Part shown: positions 16,051 to 22,264 of the stretch, piece by piece | Layout: each line of letters opens with the position of its first letter | Numbering within the stretch: position 1 is the first letter of the stretch | Assembly: GCA_005240105.1 (NCBI GenBank) | Contig: SBAT01000021.1 | Location: 1-26,892, forward strand | Direction of reading: 5' to 3' | DNA length: 26,892 nucleotides | From: Chloroflexota bacterium | Lineage (GTDB): Bacteria; Cyanobacteriota; Vampirovibrionia; Obscuribacterales; Obscuribacteraceae | The notes under the pieces: generated by a model | What the model saw: the letters and a program-made list of their open reading frames with translations, nothing else | Databases searched by the model: none | What the model was told of the DNA's origin: nothing | Translations under genes and position numbers: made by a program

Positions 16051-17478
16051 TCAGCCTATAGCCAGGACCAGAGAAGCCTTGGTACCGGCGCCTGGTTGGG
16101 ATTCTATTGTTAGCCTGGCTGGGTAAAAGCAGCGGATCAGATCAATTCTTTCGTGCATGCCGCCCAGACCAAAACCACCGTCTTTGGCCGAACGCCCTTC
16201 GTTGTCGTCCTGGCTGAAGCCTTTGCCGTTGTCTTCGACGACAAATATCAGTTCGCCTGGAGTCCTGTCTATTCTTACCTCAATACGTGTGGCAGATGAA
16301 TATTTCACAGTATTGGTGAGACATTCTTGGATGATGCGGAAAATGTGCAGCTGAACACTTTCCGAAAGCTCAGGGAGTTGGCAGTCACAGCTAAACGAGC
16401 AGTCGGCAGCTGTTTCTTCTGCAGCGCGTTGAAGCAGATCTTCTATAACAGGTTGCAGACCCCAGTCAATCAAGTCACGTGGAGCGAGGTCATGGCAAAT
16501 CTCTCTCAGCTTTTCATTAATCCCATCAAGCGTGTTAGTCACCCTTGCCTTATCAAATGAGGATTCGGTTAAGGCCCTTTTGAGCATCATCACATCTGAA
16601 ATTACCGAATCATGCAGATCGCGTGCTATCCGCTTTTGGATTTCTTCTTGTTGTAGGACAATTTTCTGCACCAGATTTTGCTTTTCAATGGCCATATCGT
16701 GCAAGATCTGAGTCATTGTGTCGCCGCTTATATCGACAGCTGGGCTTAAGGATTGAGTGCTTGTTTTAAGCTCACTAGCTGATTTTAGGATTAGATCTTT
16801 AAATAGGTTCCTGACCAGCACTCTTGATTCATGAACGTCCATGGGCATTCCATTAATGCTCCAGAAAGAAGGAGATGTTTGCGTATTTAAATTGAGCGAT
16901 GCTCTTAGTCTTCGTGATGTTTCGTTTTCATTGATATTGATTAGTTCGCCTGTCGGCAGGAGAAAGAATTCAATTACTCCCTTTTGACCTCTGGCTGTAA
17001 GGCTCCAGGTTGCAGTCGAGACGCGGAAACGATAGTAATTGTTTGATTTGTGTGGCTCTGTGACAGTTACTTTCTGAGAGGCAAGGCCTGCGGCTTCGTT
17101 AAACTCGCTGATCAAAGTCACCAAGGCATCAAATATAGTAACGAGCATGCTCTTGGTAGATTCGCTTACAAGCTCCGGATCGCTTGCTTCATTAGGCGTA
17201 GCCTTCTCGGAACTTATTTGCCTAATGAGTTCTTTCAACCAAAGGTCGTACCAGACTTTGGTCGGACCTGGAGAGCGCAGTCCGACGGATTTGTCCTTTT
17301 CGGCCACGATGGGACGAGGAGTGGCAATTTCATCCAACGAATGCTCCCAAATTGATCGCATTTTCGCCGGTGCCAGATCGGAAGCCCTGCGTGTTGTTTT
17401 TCGCCTTTCTTGTTGTGGGTATTCAGGGCTTGAACGTGCAAGGCCGATTGCTGTCAGTGCCTTATCCAGCCAACTCAT
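16051..17478 (-). CDS. Cytoplasmic NarL-type histidine kinase (HisKA_3) with novel N-terminal domain
   Basis: The 475-residue kinase has an Arg-rich start (about 20-40) and a region of about 68-235 that is paralogous to the three standalone proteins: S124-E-F-N-E-A-A-G, Y149-R-F-R-V-S-T-A-T-W-S-L-T-A-R-G164, F-F-L-L-P-T, F-W206-S-I-N-G-M-P, and a closing helix L-F-K-D-L-I. A helical linker 255-285 follows. The HisKA_3 dimerisation helix carries phospho-acceptor H289 in A-R-D-L-H-D-S-V. The HATPase has an N box with N389 (Q-E-C-L-T-N-T), D416-N-G-K-G-F and G435-F-G-L-G-G-M. There are no transmembrane segments, so it senses a cytosolic signal or partner. The ATG overlaps the response-regulator stop (ATGA), with only GGAAAG as ribosome-binding site, so translation is probably coupled. 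The kinase call is firm; the input domain is unassigned. Confidence 0.95.
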   Translation of the reverse strand: MSWLDKALTAIGLARSSPEYPQQERRKTTRRASDLAPAKMRSIWEHSLDEIATPRPIVAEKDKSVGLRSPGPTKVWYDLWLKELIRQISSEKATPNEASDPELVSESTKSMLVTIFDALVTLISEFNEAAGLASQKVTVTEPHKSNNYYRFRVSTATWSLTARGQKGVIEFFLLPTGELININENETSRRLRASLNLNTQTSPSFWSINGMPMDVHESRVLVRNLFKDLILKSASELKTSTQSLSPAVDISGDTMTQILHDMAIEKQNLVQKIVLQQEEIQKRIARDLHDSVISDVMMLKRALTESSFDKARVTNTLDGINEKLREICHDLAPRDLIDWGLQPVIEDLLQRAAEETAADCSFSCDCQLPELSESVQLHIFRIIQECLTNTVKYSSATRIEVRIDRTPGELIFVVEDNGKGFSQDDNEGRSAKDGGFGLGGMHERIDLIRCFYPARLTIESQPGAGTKASLVLAIG

Positions 17479-18095
17479 TTTTCACTTTCCAGGCTGCCGA
17501 AGCCTTTCTTCACTGCCCAGGCGATGAGCTCTTCGCGACTGGTCAGTCCTAATTTTAAGAGCAGAAGCTCGCACTGTTTTCTGACTGTTGCAGGAGAAGT
17601 TTTTCTTGTATCAGCTATGTCTTGATACTTCATGCCTCGGGCCAGGGACTTCAACACTTCTTCCTCTGATTTGGTTAGCTTTGTTTTGTCCACAACCAAA
17701 TCCTTGGAAATAATCGACCGTTTGCCGGACATAACTTGTCTAATTGTCTCAGCAACCTTGGCCACACTTTCCGATTTTAAAAGATAACCAGAAGCACCTA
17801 AGTCCATAACCACTTGTATGAAAGCCATGCGGCTTTCGCCGGAAAATATGATTACTCGGCAGCCTGGAATGGACAAGAAAGACTGCACCATTGACTTTGG
17901 TCCGGTATCGCCTGGAACATGTAAATCCAGCAAGATAATGTCCGGTCTAAGCTCTTTGGCGATATTAAGCCCGCTGTTTGAATCTGCGGCTGTGCCTACT
18001 ACCTTAATGTCCGGCTCGCGAGACAAGCCCATGCTTAAACCATCAAGGGTTACCTGATGGTCCTCTACGATTAATACGGTAATTGGTTCTTCCAT
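17475..18095 (-). CDS. NarL/FixJ-family response regulator
   Basis: The 206-residue protein has a receiver domain (about 5-120) with acidic pocket E11-D12, phospho-acceptor D57 in I-L-L-D-L, and K107 in Y-L-L-K-S. A LuxR-type helix-turn-helix (about 138-196) carries L-T-K-S-E-E-E-V-L and Y-Q-D-I-A ... S-P-A-T-V-R-K-Q. It is the expected partner of the overlapping HisKA_3 kinase and should bind DNA as a dimer after phosphorylation. The canonical receiver Thr/Ser switch position is Ser in I-I-F-S-G-E-S. The ATG at 18095 has no clear Shine-Dalgarno; instead a perfect 9-bp inverted repeat ends two bases before it. Targets are unknown, but the dyad-containing gaps of this cluster are natural candidates. 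Confidence 0.95.
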   Translation of the reverse strand: MEEPITVLIVEDHQVTLDGLSMGLSREPDIKVVGTAADSNSGLNIAKELRPDIILLDLHVPGDTGPKSMVQSFLSIPGCRVIIFSGESRMAFIQVVMDLGASGYLLKSESVAKVAETIRQVMSGKRSIISKDLVVDKTKLTKSEEEVLKSLARGMKYQDIADTRKTSPATVRKQCELLLLKLGLTSREELIAWAVKKGFGSLESEK

Positions 18096-18097
18096 GA

Positions 18098-18120
18098 TTA
18101 CTCTGGCGTACCCAGAGTAA
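18098..18120 (-). promoter_or_regulatory. Hairpin directly before the response-regulator start
   Basis: TTACTCTGG (18098-18106) and CCAGAGTAA (18112-18120) form a perfect 9-bp inverted repeat with a 5-base loop, ending two bases before the ATG. In mRNA it would cover the ribosome-binding region. As DNA it is a palindrome where the response regulator could bind. It could serve translational control, autoregulation or processing of the paralogue/regulator transcript. Confidence 0.6.
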
Positions 18121-18122
18121 AT

Positions 18123-18145
18123 CTTCCCTATTGGAAGGTTTTTTT
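18123..18145 (+). terminator. Small hairpin with T-run, plus-strand orientation
   Basis: CTTCC (18123-18127) / GGAAG (18133-18137) is followed by seven T (18139-18145) on the plus strand. All genes here are on the minus strand, so this could only stop antisense transcription entering the 259-residue gene. The stem is short, so the call is weak. Confidence 0.35.
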
Positions 18146-18923
18146 ATCGCCCGCGAGTAATAAATTGGCGGCTATATTCGATGAGTTCCTTAAATAGGTC
18201 GGAAAGCAGGATTTCCAGCTTCTCTCCGCTTAACTCCTGGTCGCCAATCATCCAGGATGATTGCGGTCCGTTAAGCTGCCCCATAAGACGAGCTACCGGT
18301 CTGTAAGCTAGTTCAGCTTTACTCATGCCGATAACTTTCTGAACTGGCAGCAAATAAAACTCAACTGTACCTTCATTGCCGCGAACTACAAGGCTGAAAA
18401 AGCGAGTAGAAATGCGAGCCCTGTAATTGGTCAATGTCGCAATTGGCTCTCTGCTTAAACTGTATCGTGTTACCTCTGTAACAGTGTCTGGCTTTGTACA
18501 AGTTACATGTAGCTCCGACAATCCCACAGCATTATTGAATTCAAAAGCGTAAGTCCTGAGCAGAGTAAATGCTTTCTGCACCATTTCCTCTGTCGACTTC
18601 TGTAAATTGATTTCTTCGGAGGCTTGCTTATTCTGTGCATTGCGCAAGCTGCTTACGTATGACACGCTATCTTGAGCCAGTTGATTGACCCAGTGCGAAC
18701 GATCGTGGCTGGCTCCAGTTTGATAGGTAGAAAGGATTTGTTCGGTTAGTTCGGATAGTGAATCACGGCGAATTTGCCAGGTTGGATCGCCTGATTTTCT
18801 GTCCATCTGGCGGGCAAGCCCTTTGATAATTCCCCAGCGAGTGGCGTAGAGACCTTCCCTACCGGGGTCATCCTTACGCATTCTCAATTTCCTTACCGAA
18901 TCATCGAGCATCGTATTACTCAC
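18144..18923 (-). CDS. Unrecognised protein, paralogue of the kinase input domain (copy 1)
   Basis: The 259-residue protein is the first gene of the kinase cluster. Like its paralogues it has L-T-E-Q-I-L-S-T-Y (59-67), S-H-W-V-N-Q-L-A-Q-D-S (76-86), F127-E-F-N-N-A-V-G-L, V-T-E-V-T-R-Y-S (148-155), R-E-P-I-A-T-L-T-N-Y167-R-A-R-I-S-T-R-F-F-S-L-V-V-R-G182, L-L-P-V-Q-K-V-I-G-M-S-K and S-S-W224. It lacks membrane segments and recognisable catalytic motifs. The frame opens with GTG at 18923; an in-frame ATG at 18911 would give 255 residues. Neither has a strong ribosome-binding site, so the start is uncertain. It precedes the response regulator by 48 bp and is preceded by the best promoter in the region, suggesting an operon copy 1-regulator-kinase. 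No function is assigned. Confidence 0.87.
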   Translation of the reverse strand: MSNTMLDDSVRKLRMRKDDPGREGLYATRWGIIKGLARQMDRKSGDPTWQIRRDSLSELTEQILSTYQTGASHDRSHWVNQLAQDSVSYVSSLRNAQNKQASEEINLQKSTEEMVQKAFTLLRTYAFEFNNAVGLSELHVTCTKPDTVTEVTRYSLSREPIATLTNYRARISTRFFSLVVRGNEGTVEFYLLPVQKVIGMSKAELAYRPVARLMGQLNGPQSSWMIGDQELSGEKLEILLSDLFKELIEYSRQFITRGR

Positions 18924-18946
18924 GGGTAATCAAAGCACCGTCGATA

Positions 18947-18974
18947 ATTATAGATAGATTCTCGGACGTGACAA
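18947..18974 (-). promoter_or_regulatory. Promoter of the kinase-cluster operon
   Basis: On the minus strand TTGTCA (18974-18969), a 16-bp spacer and a perfect TATAAT (18952-18947) form a good sigma-70-type promoter. Transcription would start near 18940, giving a very short leader to the GTG at 18923 or the ATG at 18911. Confidence 0.65.
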
Positions 18975-19093
18975 ATTACAATTAACCCAGGAAATCAAGA
19001 GCTAATGAGCTTTTCACAGCAGAACACACCACAGGTGGTGGCTAAGGGTAGATGCCAAGAGTAAAACATGAGTAGGTCTAAGATGAAGCCCAG

Positions 19094-19417
19094 TTAACAA
19101 ATTTTGCCGGAACGGTCATAAAGCAGTCTTTCTACTGGCTGATTGTTGAGCAAATGACATTGGATGATTTCATGGCAGTCTGATGGTTTTACATGGGCAT
19201 ACCAGACATTATCCGGATAGACGACAACCATTGGGCCATTGCCACATTGGTCGAAGCAGCCGGCCTTGTTTATCCTTATCTTGCTCTTGAGCCCAAGCTC
19301 TTTGATCTCTTTGCGCAAGAGTTCCAGCACCTCTTCTGAACCCTGCCCCGGGCAGGTCTTGCCGGATACGCAGACGAAGACGTGTTTCTCGAACGGGTTG
19401 TTGGGAATGTCGATCAT
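19094..19417 (-). CDS. Thioredoxin-like [2Fe-2S] ferredoxin
   Basis: The 107-residue protein has four Cys in the arrangement of the thioredoxin-like [2Fe-2S] ferredoxin family: C16 and C22 in F-V-C-V-S-G-K-T-C-P-G-Q-G, then C54-F-D-Q-C58-G-N-G-P. The tail V-V-V-Y-P-D-N-V-W-Y-A-H-V is also typical. Two further Cys (about 81 and 87) plus a C-terminal Cys are not family ligands. It is an electron carrier in the cytosol; the partner is unknown. It stands alone, divergent from rplJ. On the minus strand TATTAT lies six bases before the ATG with TAAGGG between, so the transcript could be leaderless or nearly so. The family call is firm. Confidence 0.9.
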   Translation of the reverse strand: MIDIPNNPFEKHVFVCVSGKTCPGQGSEEVLELLRKEIKELGLKSKIRINKAGCFDQCGNGPMVVVYPDNVWYAHVKPSDCHEIIQCHLLNNQPVERLLYDRSGKIC

Positions 19418-19452
19418 CCCTTAATAATATCTCACAGCAGTGCCATTTTCTC

Positions 19453-19481
19453 TTGACGAACAGGGGTGAACTTGCAAAAAT
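19453..19481 (+). promoter_or_regulatory. Candidate rplJL promoter
   Basis: TTGACG (19453-19458) is followed after 17 bp by AAAAAT (19476-19481). The -10 is weak, but the position just upstream of the structured leader is right for a ribosomal-protein promoter. Confidence 0.35.
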
Positions 19482-19489
19482 TGTCAGCT

Positions 19490-19689
19490 TGGATGTCTAG
19501 GGAACTAAATATCCATATCTAGACTGTAGACAGTCTGGTGCAAGGCTCGTAAGAGCTGAGCGTAATAGGTCGTATGACCTGCCGGCTTGAGGTCACAAAA
19601 TCGATAAATGTCGAAGGGGAGGCAACTCCTCATTTGTGATCCTGAGGCTGAAAAGACCCCGGGATTTTTGCTTTATTGGGGAGTTTGAA
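19490..19689 (+). promoter_or_regulatory. Ribosomal protein L10 leader (autoregulatory mRNA structure)
   Basis: The 200-bp leader before rplJ is a chain of hairpins: GTCTAG/CTAGAC (19495-19524); AGACTG-TAGA-CAGTCT (19521-19536), which overlaps it; GCTC-GTAA-GAGC (19545-19556); AGGTC-GTAT-GACCT (19567-19580); and a long arm TCACAAA/TTTGTGA (19593-19639) capped by GGAG-GCAA-CTCC. The strings TCTGGTGCAAG and ACCTGCCGGCTTGAGGT resemble the L10-leader consensus bound by the L10-(L12) complex. Finally CCCC (19657-19660) can pair with GGGG (19678-19681), which contains the rplJ ribosome-binding site, so translation could be shut off. The class assignment is by eye. Confidence 0.75.
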
Positions 19690-20214
19690 ATGGCTACAAA
19701 AGTACGCAAACAAGAGATGGTCTCTGATTTGCGCGAAGTAATCGGTGGTGGCAAAGTCATCATCGTTACTGACCTTAGTGGCTTGACGGTGGCTGAGCTT
19801 CAGCTTTTCCGCCGCAAGTTGGATAAGGACAATGCCAAATGCCATATCGCCAAGAATACACTCATCAAAATCGCATCCAATGATGGACCGTTTGCTTCGG
19901 TTAAGGAATTAGCTAAGGGCCCAACAGCCCTCGTGATCGGTTTAGACGATCCAGCTGCTCCTGCTAAGACCACAGTGAACTTCATGAAGGATCTGAAGAA
20001 GGGTGCAATTCGTGGTGCGGTGCTTGATGGAAATGTCATTTCCGAGAAAGAGGTCAAAAACCTCGCGGAATTGCCATCCAAAGAGCAGCTTTTGGCAAGC
20101 ATTATGGGTGGTTTGGATTCCGGCGCCAGAAACATTGCTGGCATGCTGGAAGCAATCATTCGCGATATTGCTGTCTTGTCCGAGGAAGTTGCGAAGAAAA
20201 ACAACGCAGCTTAG
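19690..20214 (+). CDS. rplJ: 50S ribosomal protein L10
   Basis: The start at 19690 (M-A-T-K-V-R-K-Q-E-M-V) gives 174 residues and has GGGGAG six bases upstream. A longer frame from 19636 runs into the leader RNA and is rejected. The protein matches L10: an N-terminal rRNA-binding domain with I-V-T-D-L-S-G-L-T-V, A-K-N-T-L-I-K-I-A, and K-G-P-T-A-L-V-I-G. It also has a C-terminal helix (about 140-170) that docks L7/L12 dimers on the ribosomal stalk. It is followed by rplL after 48 bp. The usual upstream rplK and rplA are absent; a divergent ferredoxin gene lies there instead. Regulation by the L10-L12 complex at the leader is expected. Confidence 0.98.
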   Translation: MATKVRKQEMVSDLREVIGGGKVIIVTDLSGLTVAELQLFRRKLDKDNAKCHIAKNTLIKIASNDGPFASVKELAKGPTALVIGLDDPAAPAKTTVNFMKDLKKGAIRGAVLDGNVISEKEVKNLAELPSKEQLLASIMGGLDSGARNIAGMLEAIIRDIAVLSEEVAKKNNAA

Positions 20215-20262
20215 CGCAATAGGAATCTATTAACTAACGACATTTATCTAAGGAGATAAACA

Positions 20263-20649
20263 ATGCCAACTAAAATATCAGTTGATGATTTGCTCGAACA
20301 AATCGGTTCTTTGACTTTGCTGGAAGCAGCAGATCTCAAAAAGAAAATGGAAGACAAATTCGGTGTCACAGCTGCTGCTCCTATGGCAATGGCTGTAATG
20401 CCAGGTGCTGGTGGCGGCGCTGCCGCTGCTGAAGAGCGCACCGATTTCGATGCCATCTTGGCTAACGTCGGCGATAAGAAGATTGAAGTTCTGAAGATCG
20501 TCCGCGAAGTAACCGGACTCGGCTTGAAAGAAGCTAAGGACCTCGTTGATGCCGCTCCTAAGCCGCTCAAGGAAAAGGTCAAGAAAGAAGAAGCCGAACA
20601 GATCAAGCAAAAGCTTGAAGCTGTTGGTGCTAAAGTCGAGATCAAGTAG
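20263..20649 (+). CDS. rplL: 50S ribosomal protein L7/L12
   Basis: The 128-residue protein has the L12 plan. An N-terminal dimerisation domain (about 1-37) is followed by an Ala/Gly-rich hinge (about 38-58, with G-A-G-G-G-A-A-A-A). The C-terminal factor-binding domain carries K-I-E-V-L-K-I-V-R-E-V-T-G-L-G-L-K-E-A-K-D-L-V. It forms the mobile stalk that recruits elongation factors. An AAGGAG ribosome-binding site lies well placed before the ATG. The gene is closed by a strong intrinsic terminator, and rpoB does not follow. Confidence 0.98.
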   Translation: MPTKISVDDLLEQIGSLTLLEAADLKKKMEDKFGVTAAAPMAMAVMPGAGGGAAAAEERTDFDAILANVGDKKIEVLKIVREVTGLGLKEAKDLVDAAPKPLKEKVKKEEAEQIKQKLEAVGAKVEIK

Positions 20650-20670
20650 TCTCGGCCGAATCATAAAGGA

Positions 20671-20696
20671 AGGGCGGGGTTAACCCCGCCCTTTTT
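20671..20696 (+). terminator. Intrinsic terminator after rplL
   Basis: The palindrome AGGGCGGGGTTAACCCCGCCCT (20671-20692) forms a GC-rich stem followed by TTTTT (20692-20696), 21 bp after the rplL stop. It ends only five bases before the ATG of the next gene. Confidence 0.93.
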
Positions 20697-20701
20697 ACTA
20701 A

Positions 20702-22249
20702 ATGCAGTGTCATTCATGTGGATTATTTTTACCGGCTCATTACAAAGAGTGTGTCTCTTGCGGGGCAGCGCTTGAGGCTCAGGCGCAAACTAGTGAGGTA
20801 GATCCACCCCAGTATTATCAAGTTTCTCGTGGTAGTGAAACTCACGCGGTAGACCATGATCATGCCAGACACCATCAACAAAAGCGCGGTACGCTGAAGA
20901 ACAAACTCCATCGGAGTAATATTCCTGTTGGTTTGGGTGTCCTCGTAGCATTTGCGATTATTGTCTTATTCGCCGGTGGCACGTATTTCTTTTTGACCAG
21001 ACCGACAAGTGATGATCGCCTTGTCTCTCAGGGACAGAAAGAACTGGCTAACGGTCAATATGCCTTTGCTGTTAAGACTTTTGAAAAGGCATTATCCGAA
21101 CATCCGAACAATCCGCGAGTTCTATTATCGTTGGCTCGAGCCTATGTTGGCGTTGATCAGGTCGATAAAGCCTGGCAGTTGATAACTCAAGCTCAACAAC
21201 AGGGTGTAAGCGTTGTGTCTGAACCACAATTAGCTTCGGAGTTAGCTAACTACTATCGGCAGCGTGAGCAATTTGAAAAGGCAATTGAACTTTTAAGGCC
21301 GCTTGCGCAAGCAGGAGTGCCTGGTAAGCGTGGTGAATTAGCTGATCTGGATGCTTTGTGGGGTGATATTGCCCTGCGCGACGGTGACCTAGAGAAGGCT
21401 CAGCAGTGCTGGGAAGAAGTAAAGCAATTAGGCGAAGGTAGCCGGTTTGCAGAAGCAGATGCTCGACTGGTAACAATTGACCAAAGGCTGGCCGATAAAT
21501 ATGTAGCAGCCGGCGATGATCCTAAGGCCCTTTCCTATTTGACGAAATTGAATACAACAGTTGAGCGCCCGGCCAATCTAGAGCGAACGGCAGCCATCTA
21601 CGAACGTAAAGGTGATCTTGATTTGGCAATTGATCAATATCAAAAGGCAATGATCCTCTACGGGCAAGAACCGGCAGCAGACTTGATCAAGCAGAAGCTG
21701 GCAATTCTATTAGAGCGACGCGGCAAGGAATTATTGGACAAGGGCGAATCTGATACCGGATATGGTTATTTGCAGCAAGCCAAAGAAATGGATACTACAA
21801 AGGCCGGCGGCAAAATTGCTTTGCGCGGAGTAGATGTTTCCTTTTCTGGAGGCACTGCTTCGATTAAAGGCAATGTATGGAATCCAGGTCCGGACTTAGT
21901 AAGTTCCCTTTCCATTAAGGCAGACGTTTATGACCCTTCATCGGGACGAGTCCTCTGGCAACAAGAGCGCCGGCTAATCGATGAGTTTGAAATACCTTTG
22001 TCTGGTGATGAAACTAGACCGTTTCAGTTTTCTGCCGGTGCTGCCAAAGCTGGATATGAGTTGAGAGTCTATATTGATGGCACCCTCTATAAGTCCTACA
22101 CCTTAGGTGGGAAATTGCCTTTGTCGAAGTCCGGCAGTACGGCGACCAAAACTCCAATTCTTGAACCAGGGGCATTAAATCCAATGCCTGCTCCTGTGCC
22201 GCATCGCGAAACGCCTGAAGATAAGACTCTAAAAGACTTGGACCTGTAG
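20702..22249 (+). CDS. Zinc-ribbon, single-pass membrane TPR protein
   Basis: The 515-residue protein begins with a small zinc ribbon (C3-x2-C6 ... C17-x2-C20) and has a His-rich linker (about 48-59). One transmembrane helix lies at about 75-98 (L-G-V-L-V-A-F-A-I-I-V-L-F-A-G-G). TPR repeats cover about 105-350 (N-G-Q-Y-A-F-A-V-K-T-F-E-K-A-L and following). A beta-rich domain at about 368-470 (S-I-K-G-N-V-W-N-P-G-P ... L-R-V-Y-I-D-G-T-L-Y) resembles FxLYD-type modules, and the tail is Pro-rich. The likely topology is ribbon inside, TPRs outside. Such proteins serve as membrane assembly or scaffold factors; no specific role is known. The ATG follows the rplL terminator at once and has no Shine-Dalgarno upstream, yet M-Q-C-H-S-C is the natural start of a zinc ribbon. 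Confidence 0.85.
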   Translation: MQCHSCGLFLPAHYKECVSCGAALEAQAQTSEVDPPQYYQVSRGSETHAVDHDHARHHQQKRGTLKNKLHRSNIPVGLGVLVAFAIIVLFAGGTYFFLTRPTSDDRLVSQGQKELANGQYAFAVKTFEKALSEHPNNPRVLLSLARAYVGVDQVDKAWQLITQAQQQGVSVVSEPQLASELANYYRQREQFEKAIELLRPLAQAGVPGKRGELADLDALWGDIALRDGDLEKAQQCWEEVKQLGEGSRFAEADARLVTIDQRLADKYVAAGDDPKALSYLTKLNTTVERPANLERTAAIYERKGDLDLAIDQYQKAMILYGQEPAADLIKQKLAILLERRGKELLDKGESDTGYGYLQQAKEMDTTKAGGKIALRGVDVSFSGGTASIKGNVWNPGPDLVSSLSIKADVYDPSSGRVLWQQERRLIDEFEIPLSGDETRPFQFSAGAAKAGYELRVYIDGTLYKSYTLGGKLPLSKSGSTATKTPILEPGALNPMPAPVPHRETPEDKTLKDLDL

Positions 22250-22264
22250 CAAACCTTACTGTTT

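Noticed and set aside
19636..19689. N-terminal extension of L10 from 19636
   Set aside because: This stretch is the L10 leader and ribosome-binding site; family members start at M-A-T-K.
20244..20664. Two long minus-strand frames opposite rplL
   Set aside because: Antisense to a conserved ribosomal protein gene, no ribosome-binding site and no protein features.
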